A DNA stretch of 44,228 bases, taken from Candidatus Mediterraneibacter merdavium. Its GTDB lineage: Bacteria; Bacillota; Clostridia; Lachnospirales; Lachnospiraceae. Of the stretch, positions 7,324-16,129 are shown piece after piece. How positions within the stretch are numbered: position 1 is the first letter of the stretch; every line of letters begins with the position of its first letter. Location: assembly GCA_019118545.1 (NCBI GenBank), contig DWYT01000148.1, forward strand, positions 1 to 44,228, read 5' to 3'. Both the position numbers and the translations under genes were made by a program. The notes under the pieces are model-generated. The model was not told where the DNA came from and searched no databases. It worked only from the letters and a program-made list of their open reading frames with translations.

Positions 7324-9699
7324 ATGAATCAGAAAACACTGACCAAACTTGAATTTGACAAAATCATTACTCTTCTTGGGGAAGAAGCAGGCTCTTTCAG
7401 GGGCAGACAGCTCTGCCACCGTTTAAAGCCTATGACAGACCTTGAAAAGATCAATACATTTCAGGAGCAGACAGCAGCCGCATTTACAAGGATCGTAAGA
7501 AAAGGCCGTATCTCTTTTGGAGACGCGGCGCCTGTGGAGGAATCTATGAAGCGTCTGGAGATCGGCGGCGCCTTAAACCGCGCTGAGCTTCTGCGCATCT
7601 GCCGTCTCCTTGCCAACGCCGCCCGTGTGAAATCCTACGGGAGGCATGATACACAGGAGGATTCCTCGGATTGTCTGGACGCTTATTTTGACCAATTAGA
7701 GCCGCTCACAGTGCTTTCTTCGGAAATCGAAAGGTGCATCATCTCCGAGGATGAGATCAGCGACGACGCCAGCAGCACACTGAAGCACATCCGGCGGAGT
7801 ATAGGCAGTATCAACGATAAGGTACACACCACTTTGTCGGGTCTTGTGAACGGTTCTCTGCGGACTTATCTGCAGGATGCGATCATCACCATGAGGGGCG
7901 ACCGCTACTGTGTCCCGGTAAAAGCAGAGTACCGCGGGCAGGTGCAGGGTCTGATCCACGACCAGTCCTCTACAGGCTCTACGCTGTTCATCGAGCCAAT
8001 GGCTGTCGTAAAGCTCAACAACGACTTGAAGGAACTGTATGCCAAAGAGCAGGAGGAGATTCAGGCGATCCTTGCCCGCCTGAGCGAGGATACCGCCCAA
8101 TATATCGAAGAGATCCGTGCTGATTACCGCGCGCTCACTGACTTAGACTTTATCTTTGCCCGGGGTGCGCTGGCTCTCTCCATGCGGGGAAGCCGTCCCG
8201 TCTTTAACGTGGAAGGGCGAATCCGCATCCGCGAGGGACGCCATCCCCTGTTAGACCAAAGGAAGGTTGTGCCCATCACTGTTTCCCTTGGAGAGGATTT
8301 CACCCTCCTTATCATCACCGGGCCAAACACAGGCGGCAAGACAGTTTCTTTAAAAACAGTCGGACTCTTTACCCTGATGGGGCAGGCAGGACTTCACATC
8401 CCTGCCGGGGACCGCTCGGAGCTGGCCGTATTCCATGATGTTTACGCGGACATCGGAGATGAGCAGAGCATTGAGCAGAGCTTAAGTACATTTTCTTCCC
8501 ATATGACAAATATCGTTTCCTTCTTAAAGAAGGTAGATGAACGCTCCCTCGTCCTTTTCGACGAGCTGGGCGCGGGAACCGACCCCACAGAGGGCGCTGC
8601 CCTTGCCATTGCAATTCTCTCCCATCTGCATGAGCGTGGCATTCGCACGATGGCGACCACCCATTACAGCGAGCTGAAAGTATACGCGCTCTCAACTCCC
8701 GGTGTGGAAAACGCCTGCTGTGAATTTGATGTGGAAAGCCTGCGTCCCACTTACCGGCTTCTGATCGGTATTCCCGGAAAGAGTAATGCCTTTGCCATAT
8801 CCGGCAAGCTGGGACTGCCGGAATACATTATTGAGGACGCAAAGAAGCGCTTAAGTGAACAGGACGTTTCTTTTGAAGATCTTCTGACTGATCTTGAGTC
8901 GAGCAGACGGACGATTGAGAAGGAACGCGAGGAGATCGCTTCCTACAGACGGGAGACGGAACGCCTCAAGGAGCAGACGGCAAGACAGCAGGAGAAGTTA
9001 GACGAACAGCGCGACCGCATCCTCCGGGAGGCGAACGAGAAGGCGAACGCCATCCTCCGGGAGGCAAAAGAAGTGGCGGATGAGACAATCCGCAATTTCC
9101 ACAAGTTTGGGAAAGAAAATATTTCCGCCGCTGAGATGGAAAAAGAGAGGGAGCGTCTCCGCAAAAAAATCAAGGATACCTCCTCCGCTTCTGATCTCGG
9201 CTCAAAGAAATCGAAAAAGCGGCACAAACCATCTGATTTCAAACTGGGCGAAACAGTGAGGGTCTTGAGCATGAACCTGACCGGAACAGTCAGCTCCCTG
9301 CCCGACGCCCGGGGCAATGTGACCGTGCAGATGGGGATACTCCGCTCTCAGGTCAACATCTCAGACCTTGAGATCATAGAAGAAGTCTCCCCTTACGCGC
9401 CGAAGAAATTCGCCCGCACATCAAAGGGTAAGATCGGCATGGGAAAATCCTTGTCTGTAAGCACTGAAATCAACCTTCTGGGAAAGACAGTGGACGAGGC
9501 TGTGGCGGAACTGGACAAATACCTTGACGACGCCCTGCTCTCCCACTTAAACACTGTCAGGGTAGTACACGGCAAAGGCACAGGAGCCTTAAGAAAAGGG
9601 ATCCACGAATATTTAAGGCGGCAGAAGCATGTGAAATCTTATCATCTGGCTGAATTTGGGGAAGGCGACGCAGGAGTAACGATCGTAGAGCTTGGATAA
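7324..9699 (+). CDS. mutS2: MutS2 / RqcU: ribosome-collision and recombination-control ATPase with Smr nuclease domain
   Basis: 791 residues, typical length. MutS core and clamp, then an ABC-type ATPase with Walker A GPNTGGKT (about 333-340) and Walker B LVLFDELGAGTDPTEG; a long charged coiled coil (about 520-620); a KOW-like linker; and a C-terminal Smr domain with HGKGTGALR. MutS2 lacks the mismatch-recognition domain of MutS; in Bacillus subtilis it splits collided ribosomes and influences homologous recombination. AAGGAAG stands 6 nt before the ATG. The response regulator follows after 16 nt, so mutS2 and the two-component genes probably share a transcript. Confidence 0.95.
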   Translation: MNQKTLTKLEFDKIITLLGEEAGSFRGRQLCHRLKPMTDLEKINTFQEQTAAAFTRIVRKGRISFGDAAPVEESMKRLEIGGALNRAELLRICRLLANAARVKSYGRHDTQEDSSDCLDAYFDQLEPLTVLSSEIERCIISEDEISDDASSTLKHIRRSIGSINDKVHTTLSGLVNGSLRTYLQDAIITMRGDRYCVPVKAEYRGQVQGLIHDQSSTGSTLFIEPMAVVKLNNDLKELYAKEQEEIQAILARLSEDTAQYIEEIRADYRALTDLDFIFARGALALSMRGSRPVFNVEGRIRIREGRHPLLDQRKVVPITVSLGEDFTLLIITGPNTGGKTVSLKTVGLFTLMGQAGLHIPAGDRSELAVFHDVYADIGDEQSIEQSLSTFSSHMTNIVSFLKKVDERSLVLFDELGAGTDPTEGAALAIAILSHLHERGIRTMATTHYSELKVYALSTPGVENACCEFDVESLRPTYRLLIGIPGKSNAFAISGKLGLPEYIIEDAKKRLSEQDVSFEDLLTDLESSRRTIEKEREEIASYRRETERLKEQTARQQEKLDEQRDRILREANEKANAILREAKEVADETIRNFHKFGKENISAAEMEKERERLRKKIKDTSSASDLGSKKSKKRHKPSDFKLGETVRVLSMNLTGTVSSLPDARGNVTVQMGILRSQVNISDLEIIEEVSPYAPKKFARTSKGKIGMGKSLSVSTEINLLGKTVDEAVAELDKYLDDALLSHLNTVRVVHGKGTGALRKGIHEYLRRQKHVKSYHLAEFGEGDAGVTIVELG

Positions 9700-9715
9700 A
9701 AGGAGGTACTGAAAA

Positions 9716-10417
9716 ATGATCGGAAAACAGAAGATCCTTATCGTGGACGACGATGAAAATATTGCAGAGCTGATCTCTCTCTATCTTGCAAAGGAATGTT
9801 TTGACACGAAAATCGTATATAACGGGGAGGACGCGCTGGCTGCCTTTGATTCATACCAACCCAGCCTGATTCTCTTAGACCTGATGCTCCCGGGCATTGA
9901 CGGGTATCAGGTCTGCCGGGAAATCCGGGCGAAGGCATCCACACCCATCATCATGCTCTCCGCAAAAGGGGAGGTTTTTGACAAGGTGCTGGGACTGGAG
10001 CTTGGAGCCGATGATTATATAATGAAGCCTTTTGATTCAAAAGAAATGGTGGCCCGTGTGCGCGCGGTGCTGCGGCGCTATCAGCCTGCCAGAAACGACA
10101 CGGCGGAGAAGGAAAAGACAAAATGTGTGGAATACGACGGAATCACGATCAATCTGACCAACTATTCCGTGGTATGCGACGGGCAGAATGTAGAAATGCC
10201 GCCCAAAGAGCTGGAGCTTCTCTACTGCCTTGCCGCCTCGCCGAATCAGGTATTCACAAGAGAGCAGCTTCTTGACCGGATATGGGGGTATGAATACATC
10301 GGCGACACAAGAACCGTGGACGTGCACATCAAGCGTCTGAGAGAGAAAATAAAAGACCACCCGCACTGGAGACTGAGCACAGTCTGGGGCATCGGATATA
10401 AGTTTGAGACAAAATAG
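9716..10417 (+). CDS. OmpR/PhoB-family response regulator
   Basis: 233 residues. The receiver domain shows the acidic pocket D11-D13, phospho-acceptor D55 (LLDLMLPG), and K104 (MKPFDS). The C-terminal winged helix (about 135-230) has the OmpR pattern ELELLYCLAASPNQVFTREQLLDRIWG...TVDVHIKRLREKI. It would be phosphorylated by the histidine kinase encoded 11 nt downstream and bind direct repeats in target promoters. AAAGGAGG precedes the ATG. Targets cannot be read from this window. Confidence 0.93.
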   Translation: MIGKQKILIVDDDENIAELISLYLAKECFDTKIVYNGEDALAAFDSYQPSLILLDLMLPGIDGYQVCREIRAKASTPIIMLSAKGEVFDKVLGLELGADDYIMKPFDSKEMVARVRAVLRRYQPARNDTAEKEKTKCVEYDGITINLTNYSVVCDGQNVEMPPKELELLYCLAASPNQVFTREQLLDRIWGYEYIGDTRTVDVHIKRLREKIKDHPHWRLSTVWGIGYKFETK

Positions 10418-10428
10418 CGGAGATACAG

Positions 10429-11835
10429 ATGAAAAGCATACTTCAATTAAAATTTATGGCCTTATACATTATATTCGGCTTCCTCAGTCTTTTCACGACC
10501 GCCACGCTCACCACCCAGCTTGTGGAGGACCGGCTTATGGAGGACACTTCCCGCACACTCTATAAAGAGGCGGCTTTGATTGCCAGCGACTATCTTCCCT
10601 CTTATTTCAGCGAGGAGTCCCCTCTCTACGCGGTCCAGTCCCAGCTTGCCGCCATGCGGCTGTATCTGGAGTCCTCTCTCTGGTTCGTAGACAACACAGG
10701 CACACTGATCACATCCTCCAATATCGAAGGCACCTCTGCTCCCGAGATGATCGAAGACTTCGATCCCGCGGAAATCGGTGGGAGCCAGTATATTTCCGGC
10801 ACCTACCACGATTATTTTAACGAGGATGTCATCACCGTGATGGCTCCGGTAACACAGGGATTTTACACCAGAGGCTACCTGCTGATCCACAGTCCTGTGA
10901 CCAATATAGATGAGCGCTGCGATTCTATCATGACGCCGGTTTACATCACTCTGGCCGTCATTTTTGCGCTCTCCTTTATCTTCCTGCTGGGCGTTCATTT
11001 TATCGTATACCGTCCGATTAAGCAGATCTCCGAAGCGGCAAAGCAATATGCCCTTGGTAATCTGGAGTATGAGATCCCCGTCACGACCCACGACGAGGTG
11101 GGATATCTCTCCGCCTCCTTAAACTATATGGCTGCGCAGCTTAAAGATATGGACGACTATCAGAAAAAAATCGTGGCAAACGTATCCCACGATTTCCGTT
11201 CCCCTCTCACCTCGATCAAAGGTTATGTGGAGGCCATGGCTGACGGGACGATCCCGCCGGAACTGTACGGGAAGTATTTAAGTATCATTCTCTTTGAGAC
11301 AGAGCGCCTGACTGACCTAACCCGGGATCTTCTGACATTGAATGAATTTGACACAAAGAACCTCCTTTTGGACAAGGAGGAGTTTGATATCCAGACAGTT
11401 ATCAAGAGCACAGCGGAATCCTTTGAGGGGGTATGCACCCCTAAGCACATTTCCATCGAGCTGCTCCTCATGCCGGATACGGTTCTTGTATTTGCGGACA
11501 GGCGCAAGATCCAGCAGGTGCTTTACAATCTGCTCGATAATGCGATAAAATTCAGCGAGAACGAATCTTCCGTCACTGTAGAGGTAACTGTAAAAAATGA
11601 TAAAGCATTTATCTCCGTCAAGGATCACGGCATCGGGATTCCCCGGAGGGAGCAGAACAAAATATGGGAGCGTTTTTACAAGTCAGATCTCTCCCGTGGA
11701 AAAGATAAAAAAGGCACCGGACTGGGACTCTCTATCGTAAAGGAGATCATACAGGCGCATGATGAACATATCAATGTTATAAGTACGGAGGGCGTTGGAA
11801 CCGAATTTATCTTCTCCCTAAGCCGTGCGAACTAA
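10429..11835 (+). CDS. Membrane sensor histidine kinase (HAMP, HisKA, HATPase)
   Basis: 468 residues: a membrane segment at about 8-28, an extracytoplasmic sensor region (about 30-165), a second membrane segment (about 170-195), a HAMP linker, then HisKA with phospho-accepting H254 (NVSHDFRSPLTSIKG) and a HATPase domain with N box NLLDNAIKFSE, DHGIGIP and GTGLGLSIV. It pairs with the preceding response regulator. The signal is unknown; the sensor region has a folded single-domain size. The terminator at 11836-11875 ends the transcript. Confidence 0.93.
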   Translation: MKSILQLKFMALYIIFGFLSLFTTATLTTQLVEDRLMEDTSRTLYKEAALIASDYLPSYFSEESPLYAVQSQLAAMRLYLESSLWFVDNTGTLITSSNIEGTSAPEMIEDFDPAEIGGSQYISGTYHDYFNEDVITVMAPVTQGFYTRGYLLIHSPVTNIDERCDSIMTPVYITLAVIFALSFIFLLGVHFIVYRPIKQISEAAKQYALGNLEYEIPVTTHDEVGYLSASLNYMAAQLKDMDDYQKKIVANVSHDFRSPLTSIKGYVEAMADGTIPPELYGKYLSIILFETERLTDLTRDLLTLNEFDTKNLLLDKEEFDIQTVIKSTAESFEGVCTPKHISIELLLMPDTVLVFADRRKIQQVLYNLLDNAIKFSENESSVTVEVTVKNDKAFISVKDHGIGIPRREQNKIWERFYKSDLSRGKDKKGTGLGLSIVKEIIQAHDEHINVISTEGVGTEFIFSLSRAN

Positions 11836-11875
11836 ATGATGCTGCGGAGCAGACTGCCCCGCAGCATCATTTTTT
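11836..11875 (+). terminator. Terminator after the two-component operon
   Basis: ATGATGCTGCGG (11836-11847) pairs perfectly with CCGCAGCATCAT (11859-11870) and is followed by TTTTT. It separates this operon from the convergent binding-protein gene. Confidence 0.85.
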
Positions 11876-11882
11876 CTTAAGC

Positions 11883-13184
11883 TTATTCGTACAGCATAGC
11901 CTGTACTGCTTTATCTTCCATATTATCGCGGTCAACCCACGTATATCCGGTATCCACAACCGCCTCGTTTCCGATCTCCAGAACCGTACGCGCGGCTGCC
12001 ACAACCGTGGCATATCCCATGCCGAACGGGTTCTGCACTACAAGTCCGTCGATGGCTCCGCTCTCCAGACCTGCCATCTGCTCTGCTCCCGCGTCAAATC
12101 CCATCAGAACGATATCTTCTGTCTTTTCCATCTCTTCAAGGGCATCTGCCCCGAGCATGACGGCGTCTGCGTTCGTACCGAAGCACCCTGCCAGATCCGG
12201 GTGCTTTTCCAGATAATAGCTGACCACAGCTTTGTCACTCATTCCCTCCGCGACCGAGTCGATGTCCTCCAGCCTTGTTTTAGCGGACTCTGAAATATCA
12301 GTCTCCTGATCCGGGTTTTCTGTATTCTGCGCATTCTCTGTATCCTCTGTACCTTCCTCTCCACCGGCGCTCTCAAGACCCGCTGCGGCTTGTGTCCACG
12401 CAGCAAGCTCCTCCGCTGTCACACCGAGTTCCTCCGCCGCAACCTGACGCTTCAGCTCATCAAGCCTGTCCATGTAGATCGTCTCAGCAACAGTCACATT
12501 TGGATGTTCTGCCTCAATGGTCTTCTTAAATGCCTCTTCACGCTCTCTGGCATTTGCGGAGACAGAATCCTGAACGATCAGCGCCACCTCGCCGCTATCT
12601 TCAATCGCCGCACAGAGCTTCTGCGCTCCCGTTCCTGCCGCCGCAGCGTTATCGGTCATACAGGTGGACTGAATCCCCTGATAGCTGTTTCCCGAATCAA
12701 ACGCAACGATGTCGATTCCGTTTTCAATGGCAAGATCGAACTGGACGGCAGACGCGTTCTCATCAATACTCGCAATGGCAATCACATCGGGATAGCGCGC
12801 CATCTCTTCATCTAAGATATTCACCTGCTCATCGATATCCTCACTGTCCGACGGAGCGTTAAACAGGACTTTGATCTCATCTCCCCCGGTATATCCAAGT
12901 CTCTCGTTGATATCTTTTGCCGCCTGCGAAACGCCCTTTTTCACCTGCTGCCAGTAAGGGGAATCTGACATTTTCCCAATGACCGAGATATACGTCCCCG
13001 GCTCCAGATCAAGATCTTCGATATCCCCGTAAACCGGCGGGGAAAGCTTGTCAAGGTTTGCCTGCCACGCAGGCCCCTCTACAGTCTCCCCTGTAAATAC
13101 ATTTTCTTCTTTATTGCTGCACGCACAGATACCCACAGCCGCGCACATTGCCAGCGATACAGCCGCCATTGATCTCTTTCGCAT
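11883..13184 (-). CDS. Orphan sugar-type (RbsB-like) substrate-binding lipoprotein with an acidic insertion
   Basis: 433 residues. The N-terminus is a lipoprotein signal: basic start, hydrophobic core, lipobox ending at C22 (GICACS). The rest follows the type I periplasmic-binding fold of the RbsB/Peripla_BP_4 group (VIGKMSDSPYWQQVKKG, VIAIASIDENAS, GIDIVAFDSGN, GCFGTNADAVMLGADAL, VLMGFDAGAEQ, VVQNPFGMGY). An Ala/Glu/Gln/Asn-rich insertion of about 80 residues (about 240-320) interrupts the C-terminal lobe. No ABC permease or ATPase lies nearby, so it either serves a remote transporter or presents ligand to a sensor such as the convergent histidine kinase; that is inference. GGAGG precedes ATG. 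Confidence 0.85.
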   Translation of the reverse strand: MRKRSMAAVSLAMCAAVGICACSNKEENVFTGETVEGPAWQANLDKLSPPVYGDIEDLDLEPGTYISVIGKMSDSPYWQQVKKGVSQAAKDINERLGYTGGDEIKVLFNAPSDSEDIDEQVNILDEEMARYPDVIAIASIDENASAVQFDLAIENGIDIVAFDSGNSYQGIQSTCMTDNAAAAGTGAQKLCAAIEDSGEVALIVQDSVSANAREREEAFKKTIEAEHPNVTVAETIYMDRLDELKRQVAAEELGVTAEELAAWTQAAAGLESAGGEEGTEDTENAQNTENPDQETDISESAKTRLEDIDSVAEGMSDKAVVSYYLEKHPDLAGCFGTNADAVMLGADALEEMEKTEDIVLMGFDAGAEQMAGLESGAIDGLVVQNPFGMGYATVVAAARTVLEIGNEAVVDTGYTWVDRDNMEDKAVQAMLYE

Positions 13185-13265
13185 AGTTTCCCTCCATACA
13201 TATATTCAAAACCTTTTCTATCATACACCAAAGCCATAGAAAAAAAAGTGAATTTTTTATTAAAC

Positions 13266-13294
13266 TTGAACAATCTCCCCCGCTATGATACAAT
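13266..13294 (+). promoter_or_regulatory. Sigma-A promoter of putP
   Basis: TTGAAC (13266-13271), a 17-nt spacer and TACAAT (13289-13294), 34 nt before the start codon. Confidence 0.65.
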
Positions 13295-13327
13295 TTTGCA
13301 ATATATTGCGAAAGGAATGAGTAACAA

Positions 13328-14851
13328 ATGACAACTGAACATATCTGTATTATGATAGCCATTATTGTCTATCTTAGCGCAATGCTCTATGTGGGCTACC
13401 GCTGTTCGAAGAATAACCACGACACTGCCGACTTTTATCTTGGCGGAAGGAAACTCGGGCCGCTTGTGACAGCCATGAGTGCGGAAGCCTCCGACATGAG
13501 TAGTTGGCTTCTTATGGGACTCCCCGGCCTTGCTTACCTGACCGGTATCGCGGACGCAGGCTGGACCGCTATCGGCCTCGCCATCGGAACATATGTCAAC
13601 TGGAAGATCGTGGCAAAGAGGATTCGCCGCTACACCCATGTGGCGGGGAACTCCATCACCCTGCCGTCATTTTTCAGCAACCGCTACCGTGACAGCCGCA
13701 GGATTCTTCAGTCCATCGGCGCGGTCTTTATCGTGATTTTCTTTATCCCGTACACAGCGTCCGGGTTCGCGGCATGCGGGAAGCTGTTCTCCAGCCTGTT
13801 CGGCGTAAACTATGTTGCAGCAATGCTTATCAGCGCTGTGGTCATCGTAGGTTACACCACACTGGGCGGATTTCTTGCCGCGTCTACGACAGACTTTATC
13901 CAGAGTATCATCATGTCCATTGCTCTGGTCATTGTGTTTATCTTTGGGATCAACGTTGCCGGAGGCGTTCCCGCTGTCATTGACAACGCGCAGTCCCTGC
14001 CGGGATATCTGACCATGACGACTACATATGACCCGGTGTCAGGCACCGAGCAACCCTATCCGCTCATCAACATCGTATCCATGATCGCATGGGGACTGGG
14101 ATACTTCGGTATGCCCCACATCCTTCTCCGCTTTATGGCCATCGAGGATGAAAATAAACTTGCCCTCTCCAGAAGAGTGGCTACCACATGGGTCGTGATC
14201 TCGCTGGCTGTCGCTGTGCTGATCGGTGTGATCGGTCTCGCTATGAGCGATGCCGGAGCGCTGGCTGTACTCTCCGGCTCCGATTCTGAGACAATTATTG
14301 TACAGATCTCCGATCTTTTAAGTAAGTACGGGATACTGCCCGCTCTCCTTGCGGGAACGATCCTCGCCGGCATCCTTGCCTCCACGATGTCAACGGCGGA
14401 CTCGCAGCTCCTTGCCGCTTCCTCCGCCGTATCATCTGACCTGCTGGGAAGCATCCTCGCAAAAGCATCTTCCCGGAAGAACAGCATGTTTGCGGACCGC
14501 ATCACACTGATCCTTATCTCCGTGATCGCCGCTTTTCTTGCAAGTGATCCGGACAGCTCCGTATTCAACATCGTGTCCTTTGCATGGGCAGGCTTTGGCG
14601 CTGTATTTGGCCCGGTCGTTCTCTTCGCCCTGTTCTGGAGACGCTCCAACTGGCAGGGCGCACTTGCGGGCATGATCAGCGGCGGCGCGATGGTATTTAT
14701 CTGGAAATATCTTGTCCGTCCGCTGGGCGGCGCGTGGGATATCTATGAACTGCTCCCTGCGTTCCTCGTATCCAGTGCGCTGATCGTGATTGTAAGCCTG
14801 ATCACAGAAGCGCCGCCACAGGAGATTATTGAAGAATTTGACAAGGTCTGA
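13328..14851 (+). CDS. putP: Sodium/proline symporter (SSS family)
   Basis: 507 residues with about 13 hydrophobic segments and the sodium:solute symporter signature: DFYLGGRKLGPLVTAMSAEASDMSSWLLMGLPG near the N-terminus and AGILASTMSTADSQLLAASSAVSSDLL in TM8-9, the latter being the classic PutP sodium-binding region. It imports proline with Na+ for nutrition or osmoprotection. AAGGAATG stands before ATG and a promoter lies at 13266-13294. No proline catabolic genes are adjacent, so it acts as a stand-alone transporter here. Closely related SSS members carry other solutes, but the PutP match is strong. Confidence 0.92.
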   Translation: MTTEHICIMIAIIVYLSAMLYVGYRCSKNNHDTADFYLGGRKLGPLVTAMSAEASDMSSWLLMGLPGLAYLTGIADAGWTAIGLAIGTYVNWKIVAKRIRRYTHVAGNSITLPSFFSNRYRDSRRILQSIGAVFIVIFFIPYTASGFAACGKLFSSLFGVNYVAAMLISAVVIVGYTTLGGFLAASTTDFIQSIIMSIALVIVFIFGINVAGGVPAVIDNAQSLPGYLTMTTTYDPVSGTEQPYPLINIVSMIAWGLGYFGMPHILLRFMAIEDENKLALSRRVATTWVVISLAVAVLIGVIGLAMSDAGALAVLSGSDSETIIVQISDLLSKYGILPALLAGTILAGILASTMSTADSQLLAASSAVSSDLLGSILAKASSRKNSMFADRITLILISVIAAFLASDPDSSVFNIVSFAWAGFGAVFGPVVLFALFWRRSNWQGALAGMISGGAMVFIWKYLVRPLGGAWDIYELLPAFLVSSALIVIVSLITEAPPQEIIEEFDKV

Positions 14852-14885
14852 TATATACGTACTTGATTTAGTACACGCAAATCTC

Positions 14886-14914
14886 TTGTATATTTTCTTT
14901 TATTGTATTAAAAT
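14886..14914 (+). promoter_or_regulatory. Sigma-A promoter of the ferredoxin gene
   Basis: TTGTAT (14886-14891), 17 nt, TAAAAT (14909-14914). Downstream the leader holds a small hairpin (about 14923-14945, CGAAAGGG / CCCCTTTTCG) before the AAAGGAGG ribosome site. Confidence 0.65.
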
Positions 14915-14916
14915 AA

Positions 14917-15141
<225 letters not shown>

Positions 15142-15176
15142 TGATATAAAACCGCAAAGTGATCACAAGCACAAAG

Positions 15177-15220
15177 GGATGTCCTTAAGTTCGGAAACGG
15201 CTTTAGGGCATCCTCTTTTT
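15177..15220 (+). terminator. Terminator of the ferredoxin gene
   Basis: GGATGTCCTTAAG (15177-15189) pairs with CTTTAGGGCATCC (15201-15213), one mismatch and one G-T pair, followed by TCTTTTT. Confidence 0.85.
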
Positions 15221-15288
15221 GCATAAATATAACCGAACTTCTTGTCGGAACTTCACGAACGATTCCCGCGCCTCTGCTGTCCTTCCTA

Positions 15289-15297
15289 TGATATAAT
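15289..15297 (+). promoter_or_regulatory. Extended -10 promoter of the MerR-type gene
   Basis: TG-a-TATAAT; no clear -35 box. The transcript would begin with a leader containing the hairpin CGGAAGGCCTTG (15309-15320) / CAAGGCATTCCG (15335-15346), which lacks a T-run and ends about 20 nt before AGGAGG. Confidence 0.5.
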
Positions 15298-15383
15298 ATG
15301 CCTAAAGCCGGAAGGCCTTGACACGGCTCAACTGCAAGGCATTCCGCCCGATCAACAGATCAGAACAGGAGGTATAAATATTA

Positions 15384-16088
15384 ATGGGTGAAGTCAGATT
15401 CATGATTTCCGAAGCCGCAAAGCAGGTAGATGTAGAATCCCATGTATTAAGATATTGGGAGGAGGAACTCGGCCTTACGATCGGCAGGACGGAAATGGGA
15501 CACCGATTTTATACCAAAGATGATATCCGGCTTTTCTGCTGTATTAAGAAACTAAAAGATGAAGGGATGCTTCTAAGAGATCTTAAACCCCTCATCCCCG
15601 AATTAAAAGAAACACGCTTGAAGCTCATGCCGCCCGAAGCCGCCCCGGAGCGCACCCCCGCTGTTCAGGCTCCGCCGATACGGCCTTCTGCGGGACAGGC
15701 TGGAGAGGGACAGGCTTCTTCCTCACAAGCCGACGCGGCACATCCAACGCCTGTCTCTCTTCCAAAGACAGCCAAAGTTCCCCCGTCAGTTTCTTCCGAA
15801 GCTGTGGAGGTCGTGATCCCCATTGACAAGGTCGAACAGATGCGCGCCCTTGTAGGCGAGGTATTCCGTGAAGCGCTTGCTGAGAATAACGGTATATTAA
15901 AAAATGACATCAGCAGTACAGTGACCACTGACGTCATCCATGAGATGGATTTCCTCTTACAGGCAAAAGAGCGCCAGCAGGAGGAGCATTTCCGTAAGCT
16001 GGACACGCTCATCCGCCAGCAGCAGACTACCCGCAAAGAATCTGCAAAAGGAAACCCTATTATGAAGCTTCGCAGACTTTTTACATAA
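15384..16088 (+). CDS. MerR-type helix-turn-helix protein with a long variable tail
   Basis: 234 residues. The first 70 form a MerR-like winged helix (ISEAAKQVDVESHVLRYWEEELGL, then GHRFYTKDDIRLFCCIKKLKDEGMLLRDLKPLI). A Pro/Ala/Gln/Ser-rich linker (about 88-135) follows, then a charged helical region (VEQMRALVGEVFREALAENN...LLQAKERQQEEHFRKLDTLIRQQQT) able to form a coiled coil. No Cys-based metal site or drug domain is visible, so this resembles RacA-like or YyaN-like cytoplasmic DNA-binding proteins of Firmicutes rather than a metal regulator. AGGAGG precedes ATG. The role is unknown; chromosome or cell-division organisation is a guess from the architecture. Confidence 0.75.
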   Translation: MGEVRFMISEAAKQVDVESHVLRYWEEELGLTIGRTEMGHRFYTKDDIRLFCCIKKLKDEGMLLRDLKPLIPELKETRLKLMPPEAAPERTPAVQAPPIRPSAGQAGEGQASSSQADAAHPTPVSLPKTAKVPPSVSSEAVEVVIPIDKVEQMRALVGEVFREALAENNGILKNDISSTVTTDVIHEMDFLLQAKERQQEEHFRKLDTLIRQQQTTRKESAKGNPIMKLRRLFT

Positions 16089-16129
16089 AAATCCCCGTCG
16101 AAGCTCCTCTTGTAAATGAGCGCCTTTGC

